Assembly: GCA_001592805.2 (NCBI GenBank)
Contig: CP051139.1
Span: forward strand, 2,046,001-2,110,000
Source: Peltaster fructicola
Lineage: Eukaryota > Ascomycota > Dothideomycetes
Length of the DNA: 64,000 bases
Reading direction: 5' to 3'
The notes below the pieces were generated by a model, which saw only the letters and a program-made list of their open reading frames with translations, had not been told where the DNA came from and did no database searches. This document shows, piece by piece, positions 56,122 through 64,000 of this stretch (its first letter is position 1; every line of letters starts with the position of its first letter). The position numbers were made by a program, and so were the translations under genes.

Positions 56122-57311
56122 ATGCCAACCGAATTAGAAGAGGTCTGAAGACTCTCGATTGTATGCCTGCGAACTTGCTCACATCTCATAGCTGGTTGAA
56201 TTTCTTCATCATGGCAATACACAAATTCGACAAATTGCAGCAGAGAATCTTGTGGGCTACTCAACAGCACAACCTTCACTGTTCAAGCGAAACCAACTAG
56301 AGCCGATCAGAGATCTCAAGCTGTTGGTCAAGGACTACGAGGCAATAGCCAAGAATGCATTGACAATACTCGTCAATCTTTCGGACGATGCAGAGGTATA
56401 CCAGGATCTCGTCAAGGACGATGCGTTCCTCGAATCGTTACTACGAAGGATAACAGTATGTCAGTAGGCTACTCCATGGCCTCCGCTCCCAACACTGACA
56501 TCCATAGTCCAGCAAGGAGCCAAACGCAAACTTGATGTGTATGCTGCTGGCCAACCTGGCGAAGTCATCTGAATTGACGAAACTTCTATCACTAAGCAGA
56601 GAAGTGCCCAAGCCATTGTCGACGTCCTCGACTGCGATCGATCAGCTACTCGATTGTTTCGTCAAAGGAGCTGAGGGCAGCTACAACAAGAACGCAGATT
56701 ATGACTACTTGTCGTACCCATTCGCCGATCTCTCGAAACACGAGGATGGTCGAAAGCACTTCCTCACCGCGAGAAAAGACGATAACGATATCGTGCCATT
56801 GACGAAGATGATCGTGTTCACAGAGCACAAATCGACGATACGGCGGCGAGGAGTGGCTAATACCATCAAGAATGCTGCGTTCGACGTGTCGTCTCATCCC
56901 AGGCTTCTCACCAGCGAAGCTGAGGGAGGCATTGGTCTGCTACCGTACATCCTGCTTCCACTGATGGGCAACGAGGAGTATGCCGAGGAGGACACCGAAG
57001 GAATGCTAGATGAGCTGCAATTGCTCGATCCTGACAAGGAGCGTGAGCCGCAGAACGATATCATCCAGACACACCTCGAGACCTTGCTGTTGCTTACGAC
57101 GACCCGAGAGGGCCGGCAAACGCTCCGTGATATCAAGGTTTACCCCATCGTCCGAGAGCTGCACCTCAAGAACGAAGACGAGGGGGTTCGTGAAGGCTGC
57201 GACAGGTTGGTACAAGTGCTGATGAGAGACGAAGAAGGCGAAGGCCAAGCTTCCGTGCCACAAATCCAAGAGGTCGAAGACGAAGATGAGCAGATGATTG
57301 AAGTCCTATAG
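56122..57311 (+). CDS. HGH1: Hgh1, HEAT/ARM-repeat chaperone of eEF2
   Basis: Three exons, 56122-56142 (MPTELEE), 56192-56455 and 56508-57311 (introns 49 and 52 bp), give 362 residues. The first intron starts with the unusual donor GTCTGA, but splicing gives MPTELEELVEFLHHGNTQIR and the expected helical-repeat start. Further motifs are IAKNALTILVNLSDDAEVYQ, RRGVANTIKNAAFD and LLPYILLPLMGNEEY, matching the Hgh1/FAM203 family, and a highly acidic C-terminus. Yeast Hgh1 assists folding of eEF2 on its way to the ribosome. Length is near the yeast protein (394). Confidence 0.92.
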
Positions 57312-57710
57312 GCTGCATGCGTGTGCTGGTCAATTAAAGCATTAGCCAAACGTGGTGCCATTGTCATCGACACGTGGAGGCCACATCACATAACATGTTG
57401 TTGCTAAGCGCTGAAGGGGGTTGGGCCAAGAAGCTCATCACTCATTCGCCGCGCCAAGTTGTGGAGATGGACTCTCTTCGCTTGTACTCATGTCCCTCCT
57501 GACCAAATCGTAGCTATGCGTTAGCCGCGCAAAGTATAACCCATAAGCAAGTGGTGGTAAGGCACGTTTGTCCGAGATCCCTCCTTGCACATGTGTCAAG
57601 ACCAACATGCCAGCACGACGAGTCTGTTGCTACTGCGCCGCGCCACGTCCATTGATCTTCTCTTGACGGCGTAACCCTCGTCTGTACACAACCCTTGAAG
57701 TGCAGGCACA
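57312..57710. other. Intergenic, promoter of NoxR
   Basis: 399 bp between two genes on the same strand: Hgh1 3' flank and NoxR promoter. Nothing else recognised. Confidence 0.45.
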
Positions 57711-59321
57711 ATGTCAATCAAGCAGGAGATTGAGACCTGGGTTACGGCGCTGGCCGCCTATGATAACAACGAGTTCGACAATGCGCTGAACTGCTTCAAA
57801 TCGATAGCAGACACCTCTAAGATCCTCTTCAACATTGGCATCATACACGCAACCTTGGGAGAGCATACCGACGCCGTGGACTGCTACCAGCGAGCAGTAC
57901 AACTGGATCAGTATCTCGCAGTTGCCTATTTCCAGCAGGGTGTCAGTAACTTCCTTCTTGGCGACTTCGAGGAGGCATTGGCCAACTTCAACGACACTCT
58001 CTTGTATCTGCGTGGGAACAATCACATCGACTATGAACAGCTTGGCCTGAAATTCAAGTTGTACTCATGCGAAGCGCTGTTTAATCGCGGACTATGCTAC
58101 ATATACTTGCAACAGAAAGATGCTGGACTACAGGATCTGATATTCGCTGCCAGGGAGAAGGTTGTGCCTGATCACGATGTGATCGATGAGGCTATCAAAG
58201 AGCAGGCTGAAGGCTACACGGTGTTCTCGATACCAGTGGGAGTGGTGTACAGACCGAGTGAGGCCAAAGTGAAGAATCTCAAGCAGAAGGACTACCTTGG
58301 AAAGTCGAGACTCGTTGCACAACAGGACCAGATTAGGACGGACCCACGAAGAGCACTGGCGGCGATCGGCGTCGACGACCGATCGAGTGATAAGCTGTCC
58401 TATGCAGCACTCAATCTCGTCAGGCCAAACATGGCCAGCAGATCAAGACAGCAATCCGAGCCGCCAATGAATCGCATCATGTTTCCACCAACACCACCAC
58501 CCGAGCAAGAGCGAGAACCATACGTGGCAAGGGACAGTATGCTATCGCAAGGATCTGGTGTACAGTCGAATCGACCTTCAGCAAAGACCTTGCGCCTAGA
58601 CCTGGGTGTGGCAGCTTTTGAGCGACCAGAGAAGCAGCGTGCTGCACCAAGGCGGACGGAGTCTGAGCGACCAGCGTTCAGACGAGAGCTTTCCACATCA
58701 AGCAGGAGGAGTGATAGGCGAGAGGAGAGATACGAGCAGCCTTACGTCCAGGAGGATCCTGTACAGGCTTACAGTCACGGCATATCACCAGCACAAGCTT
58801 ACCAAGGCATGTCACCTGCCCACTCATACAATCAGGGTACATCGCCAGCACAATCTTACAGCCAAGGCTTTTCGCCAGCTCAAACGACACATCAACGAAG
58901 CCGGACGAGCGCGCATGCTCTACGAGGGAAGACGATGTCGATCACCGAAGAAGGTGAAGAGGATGATACGTTCAGTATATCAGAGGAACCATTAGCTTTC
59001 GAGATCGTCTCACCCGGTAGTCAGCAACGACGTCCGTCTCAAAGACGAGTGCCAGAAGTACGAAAGCTGCGAATAAAAGTACACGGCGAAGACATGCGAT
59101 ATGTCATGACCACACCTCAAGTACAACTACATGAGCTCGTTGGCATGATCGCAGCGAAATTCGCACTGGTACACGCCTTCAAACTTAAGATCAAGGATGA
59201 AGAGGGCGATATGGTCACAGTGTCAGATCAAGACGATCTTGATATGGCCATTGCGACGAGTAAAACCGCTGCTATGAAAGAGAGGGCGGATATGGGCAAG
59301 ATGGAGATTTGGGTGCACTAG
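57711..59321 (+). CDS. noxR: NoxR, NADPH-oxidase regulatory subunit (p67phox-like)
   Basis: A single exon of 536 codons. Residues about 10-165 hold tetratricopeptide repeats (NNEFDNALNCFKSI, HATLGEHTDAVDCYQRAVQL, FLLGDFEEALANFNDTLLYL), the Rac-binding platform of p67phox-type proteins. An activation-domain-like stretch (TVFSIPVGVVYRPSEAKVKN, then YLGKSRLVA) follows. The middle is disordered and Pro-rich (MFPPTPPPEQE), then four degenerate ten-residue repeats near 357-396 (SPAQAYQG, SPAHSYNQ and similar). The C-terminal 85 residues form a PB1 domain (basic strand VRKLRIKVHG, later EEGDMVTVSDQDDLDMAI). NoxR activates Nox enzymes that make superoxide in growth, development and plant interaction in filamentous fungi; that family knowledge places it in this phylum. 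Confidence 0.94.
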   Translation: MSIKQEIETWVTALAAYDNNEFDNALNCFKSIADTSKILFNIGIIHATLGEHTDAVDCYQRAVQLDQYLAVAYFQQGVSNFLLGDFEEALANFNDTLLYLRGNNHIDYEQLGLKFKLYSCEALFNRGLCYIYLQQKDAGLQDLIFAAREKVVPDHDVIDEAIKEQAEGYTVFSIPVGVVYRPSEAKVKNLKQKDYLGKSRLVAQQDQIRTDPRRALAAIGVDDRSSDKLSYAALNLVRPNMASRSRQQSEPPMNRIMFPPTPPPEQEREPYVARDSMLSQGSGVQSNRPSAKTLRLDLGVAAFERPEKQRAAPRRTESERPAFRRELSTSSRRSDRREERYEQPYVQEDPVQAYSHGISPAQAYQGMSPAHSYNQGTSPAQSYSQGFSPAQTTHQRSRTSAHALRGKTMSITEEGEEDDTFSISEEPLAFEIVSPGSQQRRPSQRRVPEVRKLRIKVHGEDMRYVMTTPQVQLHELVGMIAAKFALVHAFKLKIKDEEGDMVTVSDQDDLDMAIATSKTAAMKERADMGKMEIWVH

Positions 59322-61216
59322 ATTTGACGAGATGATGATTGTGCTATTTGTCTGTTAGCGTGCATATGTATATCCTGCCTGATCGATTGCATTTTCTCTT
59401 CTCATATCTACGCCTGGTGTGCCACGATCTCATCCATGCTCCTTGTTCTTGAAGTGCCCTTGCACATGTGTTTGAAGTATGGCCTGGCTCTTATGGTCCA
59501 CACCTGGCCTTGCTGTTGTACTTCCTAGCCGATCTTGGTCGTATGTTGCGTTCCTAGGCGTCGTGATGGATTATGCAGCAATGACGGCGGTTTGCTTGGC
59601 GAGACATTGCAACATGACATAGCTCTGCTTGTTGGATGCTCTCGTCTGGATTGTGCATTCGTCTCGACTTTGCTCCTACCTCGACTATGCTCTCATCTAA
59701 ATTGCGTTCAACAACGATTCAATGAGGAATCATGAGATGAAGAGGAGATAGGTGTGTTACCACCATAAATCCATCATCGCACACGTAGCGTCATGCAGCT
59801 GGTGATAAGGCGTCGTTCGGTGTTAGGAGGAGATAAAGTCTATGACTCTGCCTTCTCGTACTCAATAGCTCTCCTCAAGGATCTGCATGGTCTGTCAGCC
59901 CCATCTGAAGATTGCATCGCCATCTTGCATGGCTGCGACTGATCCTGCATCAATTGCGAGACAGTGCCTCTAAGACAGATCCTGCATAAGTTGCGAGATA
60001 CTGCTTCCAAGACAGTATGCTTTCGTCATGATCTTGGCTGGACAACATCGTGATGTCAGCAAAGCTGAGGGTGCATCTCGGATAGATCCAATGCCCTGGC
60101 CGGACGAATAGAGCAGATAGACTCTCATAAAATACGATATACGGTTAAGCGTCGTATTCTGACTGTGTCCGATACAAGGACGGCCGCGTCGGGGTAAAGA
60201 CTGTGCGTACGACGTCGGACCCGAGCATGCCTGAGCTCCCAGTGGGTGAGCGCCAAAGAACGAGCGCGAGGAACGGCTGGCGTTTGTTGCGGTGATGCCG
60301 TTCGATCTGCCAAGCTACGAATGGCTCACCGTGAACCGATTATGGACACCACAAGACGAATGCATCTTACACGGCACTGAGCTCAGCCTCCTTGGAGTCG
60401 TTAGCCCAACGTAGGGCCAAAGCACGAGCCTGATGTTTGTTGTCGCTTGTGTTCCTCCAACAATTTGGCTGCCTGAATCAAAGTTATGGTTTCGCGGGTT
60501 CAAGCAATCTCATTGCGCGGCTGTGCAAATGCAGCGCAACGTGCTGCCTGAAGCTATTGCGTGTGCTATTGAGGAGAACGGTGAACGGGACTGTAGTCTT
60601 ATGCTGAAGCCTACGAAGTCGTTCATGTTGGCCATACTTGCTAGGCGAAGGCCATAGAAGTGGGAAATGCGTGCTTTGTGAACAGATTGTCAGCAAGCAC
60701 TGATGATTGACAAGCAGAGGGGACGACCTCACACCAGAATGAGGATAGGGCGCGTCTGCAGCGATGAATCATCCGTCATCAGAGTGTGGAAAAATTGCGA
60801 ATGCAGAGCTCGGAGACAACGGGCAGGTGCGATTACAAGCTCCTTGCGTGTGCGATTGGTCAGTCCCTCGACCGCTACTAGTTGGTCAGCTTTTCGCAGG
60901 CATCACCTTTTTTCTCTCCGAGCTTAGAACGGATTTTGCGGCTTGCCGGGGCTTGACGCCTGTCGTACACTCCGTCGGGCGCTGGATCGCTGCGAAGCAA
61001 CAGATGGATGCTGTGAGCACAAATACAACCATCTGCCTCACTCAGGATCTCACTTATTCCACTCTACCATCAGACAACAATACAACTACTACTTTCTCAA
61101 GCCTTATAGCTCAAGAAGACCTTCAGGCTCTCACAACCTAGTCACACTAAACATCATTGACTAATCCCACCCATTGAGATCTGAGTCACATCATCTCGAC
61201 AATAAATTTCGACAAG
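59322..61216. other. Sparse intergenic region between NoxR and the conserved orphan
   Basis: About 1.9 kb with only short unconvincing ORFs. It contains a 37-bp tandem duplication near 59941. No tRNA recognised; a B-box-like gggttcaagc at 60496 has no matching structure around it. Confidence 0.45.
59941..60014 (+). repeat. 37-bp tandem duplication
   Basis: Two adjacent 37-bp units (59941-59977 and 59978-60014), each starting gatcctgcat and ending aagaca, with moderate divergence between them. Function unknown. Confidence 0.85.
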
Positions 61217-61933
61217 ATGCCTTCCCATCTTAGGATCCAATCGACATTCGAACCTGTTGACGTTCAAGCAACATACCAGACATCACCAAGACTGCCTCCT
61301 GCAAAGAAGCAAAAGATGTCTCTCACTCAAACATACTACGTCGCCTCCACTGCTCGCTCTAAGCTGGGCAAGGAGGCAGGACGAGCAGACCACAACCTCA
61401 GACTCTTGGTTGGGCACGCAAATCTCCTCGACAACCTCATGATCGAGCTTGCAGACGCCGAGCGTGAGCAAGAGGCATGGTTCAACCAGTCAGTACGCAA
61501 AGCAGCGAAGCCAGACGAGCCACGACACATTCAATGGATCGACACCATCGCTGAGGAGATGGAAGTCGAGGACGACAGCGACTCTGACTCCGACTCTGAG
61601 GTCGATGAGTCTGAGCTTTACGACATCCCAATGCCATCCATCAGAGTACCAGCCGTTGTGATCGACTCATCAGAGCTTGACGAGAGCGAGCTCGACGAGG
61701 AGGATGACGAGGAGCATGCTCTGGTGCGAGTACCATCACGACGAGACTCACCACCTCCAGAGCTCCTCAGCGACGACGAGTCCGAGGATGAGTCAATGCC
61801 ACCATCGCCTGAACAGCTCTCTCTCGAGTACAACGAGAAGCACCACCAGTCACTGTTCTACGACAACGTCAAGACACGAGGTCTCGAAGACTACGCTATG
61901 CAACAATCGCAACCTATGATCGCAGCATACTAG
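61217..61933 (+). CDS. Conserved fungal orphan, acidic protein
   Basis: A single frame of 238 codons after a short Lys-containing start. Residues about 35-95 carry the block LTQTYYVASTARSKLGKEA, then DHNLRLLVGHANLLDNLMIE and LADAEREQEAWFNQS. It reads as a helical domain, and I recall similar blocks in uncharacterised ascomycete proteins. Residues about 115-215 are very acidic (Asp/Ser/Glu runs), a typical disordered segment. The end is SLEYNEKHHQSLFYDNVKTR and then a short tail. I cannot name a function. The helical domain is strong evidence of a real protein; the rest is low complexity. Confidence 0.85.
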   Translation: MPSHLRIQSTFEPVDVQATYQTSPRLPPAKKQKMSLTQTYYVASTARSKLGKEAGRADHNLRLLVGHANLLDNLMIELADAEREQEAWFNQSVRKAAKPDEPRHIQWIDTIAEEMEVEDDSDSDSDSEVDESELYDIPMPSIRVPAVVIDSSELDESELDEEDDEEHALVRVPSRRDSPPPELLSDDESEDESMPPSPEQLSLEYNEKHHQSLFYDNVKTRGLEDYAMQQSQPMIAAY

Positions 61934-63351
61934 GTTGCCAGCAGCATTCAGTCTTTTGATACCCAGTCTAGCGTTTCGTCCAGCGACCTCAGCGAGCATT
62001 GCATACTATTGGTGGGAAAACAACCATCTCATCTCATGATGAACGGCAGTGACTCCCTTCGGGTCGAGCACGCCTTGATTATCTAGATAGTCATATGAAA
62101 CAATCAAAATTATACCAATACCATGCTCTCATCTCATCACTTCGCCCAGTACCTCAGCTCGACACAGTCATCAGGCTGTGACACAGATCTGCAGTCTCAC
62201 CACGCTAGGCCAAATGTTATGTCGATCCGGCGAGATCGGAACCGCGATGTAGCCGCTCTGCTTGCACAACTCGTTCGCCCGGAGACAAAGGCACATTCGT
62301 CATGCCTAGACGGATTGCTAATCGGCCGTCGCTGCTTCGAAATCACCGTCGCGTCTTCATGACGAAGCATTCCACCATTTCCACTGAACGCGAAGCGTCT
62401 TTCCCGTCTCCGTGGGTCTGATCTCCAGTCTCCTCTCTGGTGCCATGACAACGCACAATCGATCATAGATAAGAGGCGTCGTGAGGCGTCAGACATCGCG
62501 CCCGTCCGCAGCTGACTTTGTCTTACCATTGCACATCCACGTTCGTGCACATTTCCTCATCTGAGTCGGCGTAGGCGATGGCCAGCCCTTGCTTGCGAAC
62601 CGTTCGCAGCTGAAAGGGAGCGTGCGAAGGTTTGCTCGACACGTGGACCTCGTGGAATAGCGCACCGGTTGTGGTGCTGGAACTCGCCTCAAAAATTCGT
62701 TCGCCGATAGCCACATCGAAACAACCTGTCATTGGTCTTGGCAGCCAGCACAGCATCGAGTTTTCATTGTGTGAAAAGACGCGTGGGACGTTCCAATCGC
62801 CGTTTTATACAACATGAAGGACCGCTCGTTGATGTCTGCTATTGCATCCTCAGCGACAGGATTGGTCATCTTGTATACTTTAGCAAGTGTGCAGCGTACC
62901 ACAGCATGACAGAGTAGCACATCTTTGCAGCAACAACTCGTCCACGTCGTACTGATCGTGCTGTCGACTCAGATCGTGCCACTGCGCAGTGGCAGCCTTG
63001 CTGTATAGGTGTATCCATTGGTGTTGTCTACACGATGCTGCTTAGGCGATGCATAGAGCCTGGCTCGCTGTTGTTGCACAGAAGTCATGCTTTAGTAGAA
63101 CGAGGCCTGCTTCACAGTAAGCATTACCCTTCACTTACAATATTGTTCGACCTGCTGGGCCAGAGCTGGTCTTGATACTGTGTCACCGCCATCTCGCCTC
63201 ACACATTCCGAATATGCTGCAGACCCCTACGCCCTTCAGACTGGACACATGTACATGAGTATTCTTTGCCTTCCCTTTGAGCCTATATGAAGACTTTCCG
63301 GGCTTCAATTGAGGCTGGATGCATAAGCTCATGCTTCATTGTTGACATCAA
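61934..63351. other. Intergenic, no gene recognised
   Basis: About 1.4 kb between the convergent conserved orphan and the APH-like gene. Only short ORFs; I see no gene or repeat worth naming. Confidence 0.45.
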
Positions 63352-64000
63352 TCATTCATCCTCATCATGATCCTCAAATGGCCAATGTCTGATTGTCATG
63401 TCTCGCTCGTGGTCATCATCAGCCATCGAGACAGCCTTCACTTTGTAGTGAGCTGCCTCTTCTTGAGCGTGATCGTACTCACCTTCCAACACCCAACCAT
63501 CATCACTTATTCCAAGACTATTCCTCAGTAAGGACATCTGATGATCTGCCTCTTCTTGCCTTTCCAGTTGGCTTACCAGTATGTCTGTGGTGTCTTCGTC
63601 AAGCGGCAACGGACAAGTCTGCGATCCGCCCAGTGTATTCCAGTGCAAGGGAACAAGAGCCAGATGCGTTGCAAGTGGAATGCTGTTACCTTCCCAAGGC
63701 TCACTTGCATGTTGGTACAAGAGCCGTAAGAACATTCCACCCTCTTGCGTCAGTGCATGGAAATGGTCCGGTAATTTCTTCGCTGTCACGCCGACGTAAA
63801 AGTAATGCACATGTCTCTTGCGGTACAACTCCAACTCGCTTAGCTTTTCCTCCTCATCTAGACCTTCCAGGCTTGGAACTAAAGGTTCGGTCAATTCTTC
63901 GGACATAGTATCGCCATAATTCTGAAAGTGCTTGGGAATACCGGCACTGAGAAACAGAAGCAGGATGGTGCTGTGCTGCCAGTCAACGATACCTGTTATA
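63352..64000 (-). CDS. Aminoglycoside phosphotransferase-like protein, 3' part
   Basis: The 3' end of a gene cut by the right edge of the window. The minus strand is open from the edge to the stop at 63352 (about 215 codons). It begins ITGIVDWQHSTILLLFLSAG and IPKHFQNYGDT, which is the APH/choline-kinase-like IIDWQ motif (here IVDWQ) of the fungal phosphotransferase family, followed by KLSELELYRKRHVHYFYVGV and EPWEGNSIPL, which I recall from the C-terminal lobe of such proteins. The ATG at 63906 is thus internal, not a start. The tail (EEAAHYKVKAVSMADDDHER) is acidic. Family members are kinase-like ATP-dependent enzymes, mostly of unknown substrate; some relate to yeast Aim9. The front half with the nucleotide loop lies outside the window. 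Confidence 0.85.
   Translation of the reverse strand, partial: ITGIVDWQHSTILLLFLSAGIPKHFQNYGDTMSEELTEPLVPSLEGLDEEEKLSELELYRKRHVHYFYVGVTAKKLPDHFHALTQEGGMFLRLLYQHASEPWEGNSIPLATHLALVPLHWNTLGGSQTCPLPLDEDTTDILVSQLERQEEADHQMSLLRNSLGISDDGWVLEGEYDHAQEEAAHYKVKAVSMADDDHERDMTIRHWPFEDHDEDE

Noticed and set aside
60496-60505. B-box-like gggttcaagc, a possible tRNA
   Set aside because: The conserved CC after the motif is missing and no acceptor stem or A box can be paired around it.

Overview
The window looks like a chromosome segment of a filamentous ascomycete (Pezizomycotina). The short introns, gene style and gene content (NoxR, GRIP golgin, SRPK-type kinase, intracellular GH13 amylase) fit Dothideomycetes, but I could not test this by alignment. 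Genes are intron-poor. I resolved about 30 introns, nearly all 41-64 bp, with GT..AG ends and CTRAC/CTCAC-like branch sites. Every exon junction given here was read from the sequence and checked by frame arithmetic and by continuity of the family alignment as I remember it.

Layout. 1-14.8 kb is gene-poor: a doubtful coiled-coil ORF (187-702), an uncharacterised gene interrupted by an in-frame TAG and preceded by a ~157-bp tandem repeat (2678-4365), and an isolated 4.9-kb gene for a secreted, extremely Ser-rich repeat protein (7114-12021). From 14.85 kb on, the region is dense with housekeeping and signalling genes: an LCHN/Anr2-type DENN protein, intracellular alpha-amylase, RBR ubiquitin ligase, a small membrane protein, eIF4B, a KEEL-tailed PDI, an alpha/beta-hydrolase, mitofusin Fzo1, ESCRT-III Vps2, a PP2C phosphatase, Snf4 (AMPK gamma), an FMN-binding oxidase-like protein, a disordered unknown, an RRM/RGG protein, a Sec4/Rab8 GTPase, Nca2, Erg25, an SRPK, a GRIP golgin, Hgh1 and NoxR. 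After that come another sparse stretch with one conserved orphan (61217-61933) and the 3' part of an aminoglycoside-phosphotransferase-like gene that runs off the right edge.

How the genes relate. There is no sign of a metabolic gene cluster; neighbours belong to unrelated core pathways. Themes recur, though: membrane traffic (DENN protein, Sec4, GRIP golgin, Vps2), mitochondria (Fzo1, Nca2), translation (eIF4B, and Hgh1 as eEF2 chaperone), and energy or ROS signalling (Snf4, NoxR, PP2C). Several pairs are divergent and probably share a promoter: membrane protein/eIF4B, Fzo1/Vps2, unknown/RRM and golgin/Hgh1. I recognised no transposon, virus-like element, tRNA, rRNA or CRISPR array.
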